From assembly GCF_000717025.1 (NCBI RefSeq), contig NZ_JNXG01000002.1:682001-746000 (forward strand): a stretch of DNA of 64,000 nucleotides, written 5' to 3'. The notes below the pieces were generated by a model. The model was not told the DNA's origin, searched no databases, and was given only the letters and a program-made list of their open reading frames with translations. Every line of letters begins with the position of its first letter. The stretch's first letter is position 1. A program made the position numbers and the translations under genes. Source of the DNA: Streptomyces atroolivaceus. GTDB lineage: Bacteria > Actinomycetota > Actinomycetes > Streptomycetales > Streptomycetaceae. This document shows positions 28,666 through 37,223 of the stretch, in pieces.

Positions 28666-29420
28666 GCCAGACCGTCGACCGCGCGCTGAGCATCCTGCCG
28701 CTGCTCGCCCAGGGACCCGCCGACCTCGGCCAGGTCGCGATGCGGCTCGGCGTCCACAAGTCCACGGCGCTGCGCCTGCTCCGTACGCTCCACGAGCACG
28801 GGCTCGTCTACCGCCAGGAGGACCAGCGCTACCGCCTCGGCGCACGTCTCTTCGCTCTCGCGCAGGAAGCCGTCGAGAACCTCGACGTACGCGAGATCGC
28901 CCACAGCCACCTGGTCGCGCTCAACGAACAGTGCGGGCACACCGTCCACCTCGCGGTGTACGAGGAGAACGAGGTCCTCTACATCGACAAGGTCGAGAGC
29001 CGCTATCCCGTGCGGATGTACTCACGGATCGGCAAGCCCGTCGCGATCACGGTCGCCGCGGTCGCCAAGCTGCTCCTCGCCGACCTCGCCGAGCCCGAAC
29101 GGCGCGCGATCGCCGAACGGCTCGACTACCCCATGTACACGTCCCGTTCGCTCCCGAACGCCGGTGCCTTCCTCAAGGAACTCGCCGTCGTGCGCGAACA
29201 GGGCTGGGCCACCGACCTCGGCGGCCACGAGGAGTCCATCAACTGCATCGGCGCCCCCATCCGGGGCGCGGACGGGCGGGTCGTCGCAGCCATGTCGGTG
29301 TCCGCACCGAACGTGGTCGTCACGGCCGAGGAACTCCTCACCCTGCTCCCGCTGGTGCGCCGCACCGCGGACACCATCAGCCGGGAGTACTCCGGCACCA
29401 CCCCCACCAAGAAAGCCTGA
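28662..29420 (+). CDS. IclR family transcriptional regulator
   Basis: A 252-aa regulator. The N-terminal winged helix (about 1-65) has SQTVDRALSILPLLAQGPAD and GVHKSTALRLLRTLHEHGLV. The C-terminal IclR effector domain (about 75-245) contains EVLYIDKVES, GKPVAITVAAVAKLLLA and the ligand-pocket motif GGHEESINCIGAPI. ATG 28662 overlaps the kinase stop (ATGA). It probably binds the inverted repeat at 27492-27510 and controls both diverging operons in response to a substrate. Confidence 0.92.
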   Translation: MSQTVDRALSILPLLAQGPADLGQVAMRLGVHKSTALRLLRTLHEHGLVYRQEDQRYRLGARLFALAQEAVENLDVREIAHSHLVALNEQCGHTVHLAVYEENEVLYIDKVESRYPVRMYSRIGKPVAITVAAVAKLLLADLAEPERRAIAERLDYPMYTSRSLPNAGAFLKELAVVREQGWATDLGGHEESINCIGAPIRGADGRVVAAMSVSAPNVVVTAEELLTLLPLVRRTADTISREYSGTTPTKKA

Positions 29421-29426
29421 ACCGCC

Positions 29427-29837
29427 ATGACCGAGAAGACCGCCCTCACCCCCAGCACCCACACCGCCCCGCCCGCCAAGTTCTCGCACGGCGTGAAGAA
29501 GGGGAACATCCTCCAGGTCGCCGGTCAGGTCGGCTTCCTGCCCGCCGTCGAGGGCCAGGCCCCCACCCCGGCCGGCCCGACGCTGCGCGAACAGACCCTC
29601 CAGACCTTCGCCAACGTCAAGGCGATCCTGGAGGAGGGCGGCGCGAGCTGGGACGACGTGATGATGATGCGCGTCTACCTCACGGACGTCGACCACTTCG
29701 CCGAGATGAACGCCATCTACAACGAGTACTTCGAGGAGCAGGGCCTCAAGGCCCCCGCCAGCGCCCGTACGACGGTGTACGTCGGCCTGCCCAAGGGACT
29801 GCTCATCGAGATCGACGCGCTCGCGGTCCTCGGCTGA
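29427..29837 (+). CDS. ridA: RidA family enamine/imine deaminase
   Basis: A 136-aa YjgF/YER057c/UK114 protein. RidA enzymes hydrolyse reactive 2-aminoacrylate and 2-iminobutyrate released by PLP dehydratases. The conserved arginine lies in SARTTVYVGLPKG (about 110-122), followed by LIEIDALAVL. The start is six bases after the iclR stop. Placement beside a D-serine/D-threonine dehydratase gene gives it an immediate substrate, making a protective role in this pathway likely. Confidence 0.92.
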   Translation: MTEKTALTPSTHTAPPAKFSHGVKKGNILQVAGQVGFLPAVEGQAPTPAGPTLREQTLQTFANVKAILEEGGASWDDVMMMRVYLTDVDHFAEMNAIYNEYFEEQGLKAPASARTTVYVGLPKGLLIEIDALAVLG

Positions 29838-29991
29838 TCACCTGATCCGCCGGCCCGGCGATCCGCCCCCGGAGAGCCGGCCCACCTGAACCGCCCACCT
29901 CACGGCACGGCGCCCCACCCTTCCCCCGAGGGGCGCCGTGCCGCGCTCCCCCCTGCCCGAAGGGCCCCGTCACCAACGGAGTTGACCGCTC

Positions 29992-31464
29992 ATGCTGCTC
30001 GCCGCCGCCCCCGCCCCCGAGGCGCCACCCCACACCGGTGGACTCCTCCTCCTGATCGGCGGTACGCCCGGTCTGCTGACCGTCGCCGCCCTCGGGATCG
30101 CGCTCCTGCTCTTCCTGATCATCAAGGTCCGGCTGCAGCCGTTCGTCGCGCTGCTCGCCGTGTCCATAGCCGTCGGCCTTGGTGCCGGTCTCTCCGTCAC
30201 CGAACTCTTCGGCACGGTCCAGAAGTCGGCCGCCGTCTCGGTCATCGAGTCCGGCATGGGCGGCATCCTCGGGCACGTCGCGATCATCATCGGCCTCGGT
30301 ACGATGCTCGGCGCGATCCTGGAGGTCTCGGGCGGTGCGGAGGTCCTGAGTGCCCGCCTGCTGAATCTCTTCGGCGAGAAGCGTGCCCCGCTCGCCATGG
30401 GCCTCACCGGTCTCATCTTCGGCATCCCGGTCTTCTTCGACGTCGGCATCTTCGTCCTCGCGCCGATCGTGTATGCCGCCGCCAAGCGCTCCGGCAAGTC
30501 GGTCGTCCTCTACGCGATGCCGCTGCTGGCCGGCCTCTCCATGACCCATGCGTTCCTGCCGCCGCACCCCGGACCGGTCGCCGCCGCGGGCCTCTTCAAC
30601 GTCTCCCTCGGCTGGGTCATCCTGATGGGTGTCGTCGTCGGGATCCCGTCCGTCCTCGCAGCGTGGGGTTACGCCGCCTGGATCGGCAAGCGCGTCTTCG
30701 TCGAGGTACCGCAGGACATGGTCGAGGCGGCCGAGGAGTCCAAGGCCGCCGTCGTCGCCGAACAGCGCGCAGCCGGCGTCACCCCGCACGAGCAGCCCGT
30801 GGCGCTCGGCACCGTTCTCGCGATCATCGGCACCCCGCTGATCCTCATCCTGGCGGCGACGTTCTCGTCCATCGCGCTGGACCCCTCCACCCTGCGCTCC
30901 GTCATCGAGTTCTTCGGCAACCCCTTCGTCGCGCTGACGATCGCACTGTTCCTCGCCTACTACCTGCTGGGCATCCGGCGCGGCTGGTCCCGCAAGTCCC
31001 TCGAGTCGGTCTCCACGGCCTCGCTGAAGCCCGTCGGCAACATCCTGCTGGTCGTCGGTGCGGGCGGGATCTTCGGAGCGGTACTGAAGGGCAGCGGCAT
31101 CGCCGACGCCCTCGCCGACACCTTCAACGACGTCGGCCTGCCGGTCATTCTGCTCGCCTGGCTGATCTCCGTCGTCCTGCGGGTGGCGCAGGGCTCGGCG
31201 ACGGTCGCGATCGTCACCACCGCCGGCATCGTCGTCCCGCTCGTCGAGGGCCAGGACATGTCGCAGGCACACCTCGCGCTGATCATCATGGCGATCTCGG
31301 CGGGATCCATCTTCGCCTCGCACGTCAACGACGGCGGGTTCTGGATGGTCTCGAAGTACTTCGGCATCTCCGAGCGCGACACCCTGAAGACCTGGACGGT
31401 GCTGGAGACGGTCCTCTCGGTCGCCGGCTTCGTGGTCGCGGCGGCGCTGAGTCTGGTGATCTAG
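29992..31464 (+). CDS. GntP family permease (gluconate/D-serine type)
   Basis: A 490-aa transporter with about 12-13 membrane segments. Family motifs include SGMGGILGHVAIIIGLGTMLG, shortened here to its start, plus TGLIFGIPVFFDVGIFVLAP and AFLPPHPGPVAAAG, and the late HVNDGGFWMVSKYFG. GntP members include gluconate symporters and the D-serine permease DsdX. Given the deacylase, dehydratase and RidA next door, D-amino acid uptake is as likely as gluconate; the KdgK-like kinase argues the other way. It is followed by a strong hairpin. Confidence 0.9.
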   Translation: MLLAAAPAPEAPPHTGGLLLLIGGTPGLLTVAALGIALLLFLIIKVRLQPFVALLAVSIAVGLGAGLSVTELFGTVQKSAAVSVIESGMGGILGHVAIIIGLGTMLGAILEVSGGAEVLSARLLNLFGEKRAPLAMGLTGLIFGIPVFFDVGIFVLAPIVYAAAKRSGKSVVLYAMPLLAGLSMTHAFLPPHPGPVAAAGLFNVSLGWVILMGVVVGIPSVLAAWGYAAWIGKRVFVEVPQDMVEAAEESKAAVVAEQRAAGVTPHEQPVALGTVLAIIGTPLILILAATFSSIALDPSTLRSVIEFFGNPFVALTIALFLAYYLLGIRRGWSRKSLESVSTASLKPVGNILLVVGAGGIFGAVLKGSGIADALADTFNDVGLPVILLAWLISVVLRVAQGSATVAIVTTAGIVVPLVEGQDMSQAHLALIIMAISAGSIFASHVNDGGFWMVSKYFGISERDTLKTWTVLETVLSVAGFVVAAALSLVI

Positions 31465-31485
31465 GGTCTCCTCTGCACCAGGCCA

Positions 31486-31515
31486 GCTCCCGCCCGGCCC
31501 GATCCGGGCGGGAGC
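31486..31515. terminator. Terminator hairpin between GntP and kinase genes
   Basis: GCTCCCGCCCGG (31486-31497) and CCGGGCGGGAGC (31504-31515) are perfect 12-bp arms with a 6-base loop, between convergent genes. Confidence 0.72.
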
Positions 31516-31605
31516 CTGAGCCGGGCGGGGTCCTGGTCCGGGCGGGAGCCTGATCGGGCGGGAGCCTGGTCCGGGCGGGAGCCTGAGCCGGGCTGGGGTC
31601 CGTAC
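31504..31605. repeat. Degenerate tandem copies of the terminator arm
   Basis: After the hairpin, the 3' arm sequence CCGGGCGGGAGCCTG or close variants of it (GATCGGGCGGGAGCCTG, GCCGGGCGGGGTCCTG) recurs several times at roughly 20-base intervals up to the kinase stop. Each copy could pair with the single 5' arm. Confidence 0.6.
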
Positions 31606-31608
31606 GCC

Positions 31609-33636
31609 TCAGACCCACTTGGCGCAGAGCACCGTCCGGCCGTCGTCCACCTCGAAACGCCAGTACGACGTAGGGTCGTCCCGGTGCTGTGAGCAGTAGC
31701 CGGGCGGGTAGCTCGACTCCGCCCGCCAGCGGCCGGTGATCTGCAGGATCACGTCGTAGCCCTCGGGCACGGTGTCCTTGCCGCAGCTCCACACCGTCAT
31801 GAGCCGGGCCCCCACCATCCGGTCGCCCTCGCGCTTGGACACGAAACACTGGCCCACGCGGAACTGGCGTTCCACACAGAGTGTGGTGCTGAACTCCGTC
31901 CTCGACCCGGAGTGGGTCCAGGACGACTCGCCGGAGCCGCTCGGGCAGTCGGAGGAGCTGATTCCGTCGTCCGTCGAGGTCACCCGGAGGTAGGCGTCGT
32001 CGGCATCGCAGCCCACGACCTGCGGGGTGTCGGTCGACCAGTCGCCGTACCCGTCGTCGTGGGCGGTGAGGCAGTCCCCTGACACCACCTCGCTGAAGGC
32101 CTGGTCCTCCGCGTCGGGCGTCGGCCCGAGGGTCGGTCCGGGCGCCTCGTAGCCGGAACCGGTGTCCGTGCCGGTGTGGGTGCCGGAGCCGCTCCCGGTG
32201 CCGGCGCTCGTGCCGGCACCGCTGCCGGAGCTCGGGTCGTTGTCGGACCCGCCGGTCTGCCAGAAGACCAGCGCGATGACGGCCAGGACCACCAGCCAGA
32301 CCAGGGGGGAGGGCGTCTTCCCGGCCGGTGCGGGCGTGGGCCCGGGCGTCGGGGCCTGCGGCCTGCGGGACGCCGGGCGTGACGCCCCGGCCGGGGCGGA
32401 GGACGCTCTCGCTGCCTGCTGCCGTGCCATGGCCTGGGCGGCCCTGGTCCGGGCGGCCTGCTTCTCCGCCCGCTCCCGCTCCTTCCTCTCGGCCTTCTTC
32501 CGCTCCTTCTCCCGAAGCCGCTCCCGTTCGCGCTCGGCCTGCGCGCGCTCGGCCTGCGCGCGCTCGGCCTGCGCGCGCTGGGCTCGTTCCCGCTGGGCCT
32601 GCTCGCGCCCGGCCTGCTCGCGTTCCTGTGTGTACTCCCGGGTCAGGCCCGGCGACGGGACCACACCCGCGCGCTGGCCGACCGTGATCCCCTCGGGATC
32701 CGCGTCACCCGTACCGGTCCCGGCACCGCGCGCCAGGTCCCGCCCGTGACGCTCGTACGCGGTGATCAAATCCGTCCATCGCTGCGGCAGCCAACGGCCG
32801 CCGCCCTGAGTCACCGGGAGCCCGGCCGGCGACCGGTGGAAGCGTTCCAGCATCTCGGCCGGGACGGGCCGCTGCGCGGGATCGGCCGCCAGGCAGGGAC
32901 GGATCAGCGTCGACAGTTCCTTGGGCAGGCCGTCGAGATCGAGCCGGCCCTGCTGCACCTGGGCCAGCAGGGCGAGCGTGTCGCTGTCCGCCCGGTACGG
33001 GGGCCTGCCGAGCGCCAGATGGAACAGGGTCGCCCCGAGCGAATACACGTCCGACGCCTCGGTCGACGGTTCGCCCCGGGCCTGCTCCGGCGAGGTGAAC
33101 GCGATCGTGCCCAGGGTGACACTCGTCCGGGTGATGTCATTCGCGTGGGAAATGCCGAAGTCGATCACGCGTGGCCCCGGGAGCGGCAGCAGGATGTTCT
33201 GCGGCTTGAGGTCCCGGTGGATGATGCCCTCACGGTGCAGCGTGACCAGCGCCTCCGCGATGCCCGCGGCCAGCCACCGCACGGCCGAGGCAGGCAACAC
33301 CCCCGCGGCGCGGACCAGCTCGGACAGGGACGGCGCGGCGATGTAGTCGATCGCCATCCACGGCCGCGCCGCCCGCGGGTCCGCCTCCCGCACCCGGGCC
33401 GTGAACGCGCTGTCGATGCGCTGGGCCAGTTCCACCTCGCGGGTGAACCGCCGCCGGTCCACCTCGCTGACCACACCCTCGGCGAGCAGCGTCTTCACGG
33501 CTGCCAGCCGCCCGTCGGCGCTCCGGGCGAGATAGATCCTCCCCATGCCCCCGGACGCCAGTCTCCCGAGCAGTTCGTATCTGCCGAGCGTTTCCGGATC
33601 CCCACTGCCCAGTGGATCAACTTGCGGGCCCGCCAT
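31609..33636 (-). CDS. Membrane-anchored serine/threonine protein kinase (PknB type)
   Basis: A 675-aa receptor-like kinase. The kinase domain (about 20-270) has the Gly loop LASGGMGRIYLA, K48 in AAVKTLL, HRDLKPQN with catalytic D142, and DFG at 159-161. A highly charged coiled coil (about 334-412) contains the pentad AQAER repeated, encoded by 15-base tandem repeats. A Pro/Ala linker, one membrane segment (about 443-460) and an extracellular Cys-containing domain of about 200 residues follow. ATG 33634-33636 is chosen for its GGGGGAA site; GTG 33658-33660 is a weaker alternative. The signal it senses is unknown. Divergent from the Nramp-like carrier. Confidence 0.92.
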   Translation of the reverse strand: MAGPQVDPLGSGDPETLGRYELLGRLASGGMGRIYLARSADGRLAAVKTLLAEGVVSEVDRRRFTREVELAQRIDSAFTARVREADPRAARPWMAIDYIAAPSLSELVRAAGVLPASAVRWLAAGIAEALVTLHREGIIHRDLKPQNILLPLPGPRVIDFGISHANDITRTSVTLGTIAFTSPEQARGEPSTEASDVYSLGATLFHLALGRPPYRADSDTLALLAQVQQGRLDLDGLPKELSTLIRPCLAADPAQRPVPAEMLERFHRSPAGLPVTQGGGRWLPQRWTDLITAYERHGRDLARGAGTGTGDADPEGITVGQRAGVVPSPGLTREYTQEREQAGREQAQRERAQRAQAERAQAERAQAERERERLREKERKKAERKERERAEKQAARTRAAQAMARQQAARASSAPAGASRPASRRPQAPTPGPTPAPAGKTPSPLVWLVVLAVIALVFWQTGGSDNDPSSGSGAGTSAGTGSGSGTHTGTDTGSGYEAPGPTLGPTPDAEDQAFSEVVSGDCLTAHDDGYGDWSTDTPQVVGCDADDAYLRVTSTDDGISSSDCPSGSGESSWTHSGSRTEFSTTLCVERQFRVGQCFVSKREGDRMVGARLMTVWSCGKDTVPEGYDVILQITGRWRAESSYPPGYCSQHRDDPTSYWRFEVDDGRTVLCAKWV

Positions 33637-33806
33637 GCCACTTCCCCCGTCCAGCGCCACACCGCCCAGCGTCCCACGGGGAGCCGTGCCGCGTACCGCC
33701 GCCTCCTGTCACGGAACGTCCACAGCTGTCCGCGACAGGAGAGGGCATGACGGCGGTATGCCGCGCCCCCTTGTGTGAACGGACACGATGCGCTTCGTTG
33801 ATCGAC

Positions 33807-35111
33807 ATGGCGGACACAAGCGAAATCACAGAGGCGGGGGAGCAGGGCTCCCGGCCGCGCAAATCCAGCTGGCGCTACATCGGGCCCGGCATCGTCGTCG
33901 CGGCCACCGGCGTCGGAGCCGGGGACCTGGTCGCGACGCTCATCGCGGGAAGCAAGTTCGGCTACACCCTCATGTGGGCGGCCGTGATCGGCTGCCTCGT
34001 CAAGATCTCCCTCGCGGAGGCGGTGGGCCGCTGGCACCTCGCGACCGGCCGCACCCTCTTCGACGGCTGGCGCACCCTGGGCGGATGGACCACGGGGTAT
34101 TTCGCGGTGTACGTGGTCATCTGGGGCTTCGTGTACGGCGCGACGGCCATGTCCTCCAGCGCCCTGCCCATCGTGGCGCTCTTCCCCGACGGGCCGGGCC
34201 TGAAGACCTGGGCGATCATCACCGGGCTGGTCGGTCTGGTCTTCGTCTGGTTCAACCAGTACGCCGTCTTCGAGAAGGTCATGACGGTCCTGATCGGCGT
34301 GATGTTCGTCGTGGTGGTCTACGTCGCCATCCGGGTGTCACCGGACGTCGGAGCCTCCTTCGCGGGACTGCTCCCCGTGCTCCCGGACGGCTCGCTGATC
34401 TACACGCTCGGGCTGATCGGCGGGGTCGGCGGCACCATCACCATGGCGGCCTACGGGTACTGGGTGAACGCCAAGGGGTGGTCCAACACCTCCTGGATGA
34501 AGGTGATGCGGATCGACAACCGGGTCGCCTACATCACGACCGGCATCTTCGTCGTCGCGATGCTCATCGTCGGCGCCGAGCTGCTGCACTCCTCACAGAT
34601 CGCCCTGACCAAGGGTGACCAGGGGCTGATCGACCTCGGCCGGATCCTGGAGGACCGTTTCGGTGCGGGCACCGCGAAGCTGTTCCTGGTCGGATTCTTC
34701 GCGGCCTCGTTCTCGTCGCTCATCGGTGTGTGGCACGGCGTGAGCCTGATGTTCGCCGACTTCGTCGAGCGGATCCAGGCCGCCCGCAGCGGCGTGAGCG
34801 TGGAGAAGGCGAGCGGCGAGAAGGTCGGCCGGCAGCAGCGGTCCGTGCCCTTCCGCGCGTATCTGCTCTGGCTGACCTTCCCCCCGATGACGCTGCTGTG
34901 GCTGGACGAGCCGTTCGGGCTGGTCATCGGCTACGGGGTCCTGGGCGCGTTCTTCATGCCGTTCCTGGCCCTGACCCTGCTCTGGCTGCTCAACTCCGAC
35001 CGCACGCCGCGCGAATGGCGCAACGGCTGGCTCAGCAACGGGATGCTGGGCGCGGCGGGACTGCTGTTCATCGTGCTGTGCGTCCAACAGGTGCGCGATC
35101 TGCCCTGGTGA
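33807..35111 (+). CDS. Nramp-family-like transporter lacking canonical metal motifs
   Basis: A 434-aa carrier with about 11 membrane segments. The overall pattern (YIGPGIVVAATGVGAGDLVA at the start, then LAEAVGRWHLATG) places it in the Nramp superfamily. However, the first-segment DPGN motif that binds Mn/Fe is replaced by GAGD, and the sixth-segment MPHN-type motif is absent from GGVGGTITMAAYGYW. It therefore belongs to a divergent Nramp-related clade and the substrate cannot be taken to be Mn or Fe. ATG 33807 is chosen; the upstream in-frame extension has no family similarity. Confidence 0.85.
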   Translation: MADTSEITEAGEQGSRPRKSSWRYIGPGIVVAATGVGAGDLVATLIAGSKFGYTLMWAAVIGCLVKISLAEAVGRWHLATGRTLFDGWRTLGGWTTGYFAVYVVIWGFVYGATAMSSSALPIVALFPDGPGLKTWAIITGLVGLVFVWFNQYAVFEKVMTVLIGVMFVVVVYVAIRVSPDVGASFAGLLPVLPDGSLIYTLGLIGGVGGTITMAAYGYWVNAKGWSNTSWMKVMRIDNRVAYITTGIFVVAMLIVGAELLHSSQIALTKGDQGLIDLGRILEDRFGAGTAKLFLVGFFAASFSSLIGVWHGVSLMFADFVERIQAARSGVSVEKASGEKVGRQQRSVPFRAYLLWLTFPPMTLLWLDEPFGLVIGYGVLGAFFMPFLALTLLWLLNSDRTPREWRNGWLSNGMLGAAGLLFIVLCVQQVRDLPW

Positions 35112-35208
35112 CGGCGGCGCACCCGTCCGTGACGCCGCAGCAGCGCCGCCGGGGGAGCGGCGGCGCTGCTGATCGTCGGCACGAAGGGGTCGCGCCCTAC
35201 GGGGTCGC

Positions 35209-35253
35209 GGTCGAAGGGGCCACGGTCGAAGGGACCATGGTCGAAGGGACTAC
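35209..35253. repeat. Three 15-bp tandem repeats
   Basis: GGTCGAAGGGGCCAC, GGTCGAAGGGACCAT and GGTCGAAGGGACTAC lie head to tail between the carrier and chitinase genes; the last copy overlaps the chitinase stop codon. Confidence 0.85.
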
Positions 35254-36980
35254 GGGAGTCCGTGGACGTGCGGGCCCACCGCGTTGGACCAGGCGTTGCC
35301 CGCGGTGGCGTCCCAGTTCGTGGACCAGGTCATGGCGCCGCGCAGGTCCGGGTAGGTCCTGGAGGGCTTGAAGGATCCACAGTTCGTGCCCTTGGTCAGG
35401 CAGTCCAGGGCGGCGTTCACGATGGACGGGGCGACGTAGCCGCTGCCCGCGCCGCGGGTGGAGGCGGGGACGCCGAGGCCGACCTGCGACGGGGCGAGGC
35501 CGCCCTCCAGCTGGATGCAGGCGAGCGCGGTGAGGAAGTCCACCGAGCCCTGCGAGTAGACCTTGCCGTCGCAGCCCAGCATGGAGCCACTGTTGTAGTA
35601 CTGCATGTTGACGACGGTCAGGATGTCCTTGATGTTGAGCGCCGTCTTGAAGTACTCACCGGAGGTGGACTGCATGTCGATCGTCTGCGGAGCCATCGTG
35701 ATGACGAGGCCGGGACCCGCCTTCGACGACAGGGAGCGCAGCGCCTTCGTCATGTAGGTGGAGTTGAGGCCGTTCTCGAGGTCGATGTCGACGCCGTTGA
35801 AGCCGTACTCCTGGATGAGCGCGTACACGGAGTCGGCGAAGGCGGTGGCGGAGGCGTCGTTGTTGACCGCGACGGAGCCCTTCTCGCCGCCCACGGAGAT
35901 GATGACGTTCTTGCCGGCGGCCTGCTTGGCCTTGATGTCGGCCTTGAACCGGTCGACGGTGTAGCCGCCCAGCCCCGCCGAGTCCAGGTTGAAGGTGACG
36001 GCACCGGGCGTGGCCGTGGCGTCCGCGAAGGAGACGGCGATGATGTCGTAGTGCGCGGGCACGTCGCTGAGCTTCTGGACGGCGGCGCCGTTGTCGAAGT
36101 TCTGCCAGTAGCCGGTCACCGCGTGCTTGGGCACCGACGTCACCGGGCCGCCCGGGTCGGTGGCCTTCGCCGTGCGCCCGCTGACCGTGGCCGACTTGAC
36201 GGACTCGCCGGCGGAGTTGGTCGCGCTGACCGCGAACTGGTACGCGGTGTCGGCGGCCAGGCCGGTCACCGTCGCCGAGGTGCCGGTGGCGGTGGTCGCC
36301 TTCGCGCCGTTCCGGTAGACGGTGTAGCCGGTGGCGCCGGAGACCGCGTTCCAGTTGAGGGTGACGGAGGACGTGGTCGTCGCTCCGACGGCCAGCCCGG
36401 CGGGGGTCCCGGGGATCGTGGGCTCCGGGTCCGTGCCGCCGCCGCCGTCCGGCCCGGTCACCTGGACGTCGTCCGCGACGTAGGCGGCCTGGCCGTACCA
36501 GCCGTGGGTGTAGACCGTCACCGAGGTGGTGGAGGGGCCGGTGGTGAAGCTGGTCCTCAACTGGGTCCAGCTGCTGGAGCCCGGCGACCAGGTGGAGACG
36601 TCGGTGGTGCCCGTGCCGCTCGCCCCGAGATAGGCGTAGCCGCCCTGCACCCAGGAGCTCAGGGTGTAGGTGGAGCCCGGTTTCACGGCCACGGTCTGCG
36701 TGCACCTGGCGTTGTCGTGCCCGGCCGGGGTGGCCTTGAGCGCGGAGGTGCCGCCGTGCACGGGGGAGGAGACCGTCGTGCCGCTGCCGCCGGAACAGGT
36801 CCAGTTGGCGAGGCCTGACTCGAATCCGGCGTTCTTGGCCACGTTGACGTCGGCCGCCTGTGCGGTTCCGACGAGTCCGGTGACGGCCAGTGCCGCGGCG
36901 GCGACGCCGGCGACGGCCCCGCCGAGGAGCGGCCGGACCCGGCGTCTTCTGTGCCTGATGCTGCCTGCGGAGCGTTCCAC
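35250..36980 (-). CDS. Secreted chitinase, GH18 with carbohydrate-binding and fibronectin III domains
   Basis: A 576-aa exported enzyme. A long twin-basic signal peptide (RHRRRRVRPLLGG, cleavage near AQA-AD at about 42) is followed by a beta-sandwich carbohydrate-binding module (about 44-176), an FN3 domain (about 190-272) and a GH18 catalytic domain (about 285-576). The catalytic motif reads NGVDIDLE (395-402), with E402 as the acid and the first position of the usual DGxDxDxE replaced by Asn. The SxGG motif is SVGGEKG. GTG 36978-36980 follows GGAGG. A DasR-type site lies 65 bases upstream, so induction by chitin breakdown products is expected. Confidence 0.93.
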   Translation of the reverse strand: MERSAGSIRHRRRRVRPLLGGAVAGVAAAALAVTGLVGTAQAADVNVAKNAGFESGLANWTCSGGSGTTVSSPVHGGTSALKATPAGHDNARCTQTVAVKPGSTYTLSSWVQGGYAYLGASGTGTTDVSTWSPGSSSWTQLRTSFTTGPSTTSVTVYTHGWYGQAAYVADDVQVTGPDGGGGTDPEPTIPGTPAGLAVGATTTSSVTLNWNAVSGATGYTVYRNGAKATTATGTSATVTGLAADTAYQFAVSATNSAGESVKSATVSGRTAKATDPGGPVTSVPKHAVTGYWQNFDNGAAVQKLSDVPAHYDIIAVSFADATATPGAVTFNLDSAGLGGYTVDRFKADIKAKQAAGKNVIISVGGEKGSVAVNNDASATAFADSVYALIQEYGFNGVDIDLENGLNSTYMTKALRSLSSKAGPGLVITMAPQTIDMQSTSGEYFKTALNIKDILTVVNMQYYNSGSMLGCDGKVYSQGSVDFLTALACIQLEGGLAPSQVGLGVPASTRGAGSGYVAPSIVNAALDCLTKGTNCGSFKPSRTYPDLRGAMTWSTNWDATAGNAWSNAVGPHVHGLP

Positions 36981-37044
36981 TTGCTGCCTCCGGTGGGGGA
37001 GTTGGGGGTGCTGGCGGGAACGGTGGCCACCGTTGGCCGATAAA

Positions 37045-37060
37045 ACTGGTCCAGACCAAT
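37045..37060. promoter_or_regulatory. DasR (dre) site upstream of chitinase
   Basis: ACTGGTCCAGACCAAT closely matches the Streptomyces dre consensus ACTGGTCTAGACCA(C/A)T, with TGGTC/GACCA arms. DasR is the GntR regulator of N-acetylglucosamine and chitin genes. Confidence 0.82.
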
Positions 37061-37169
37061 CAAGTTGTCAAGACCTCTGGTGGCAGCTCGTCGCATCCGC
37101 TCCCTGCGGCAGGCGATCCGGCGCCACGACTTCCGCCACCCGGACGCCAAGTCCCCTCGCGGCGGCGCC

Positions 37170-37223
37170 GCGCTCATCGAGCGGGGGCTGTACCCCGCGC
37201 TCATCGAGCGGGGGCTGTACCAC
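37170..37223. repeat. 27-bp tandem repeat, two copies
   Basis: GCGCTCATCGAGCGGGGGCT plus GTACC is present twice in a head-to-tail 27-base period (starts 37170 and 37197). Confidence 0.8.

Noticed and set aside
37170..37223. CRISPR array
   Set aside because: Only two adjacent 27-base copies with no spacer and no cas genes; none of the other repeats in the window has CRISPR geometry.
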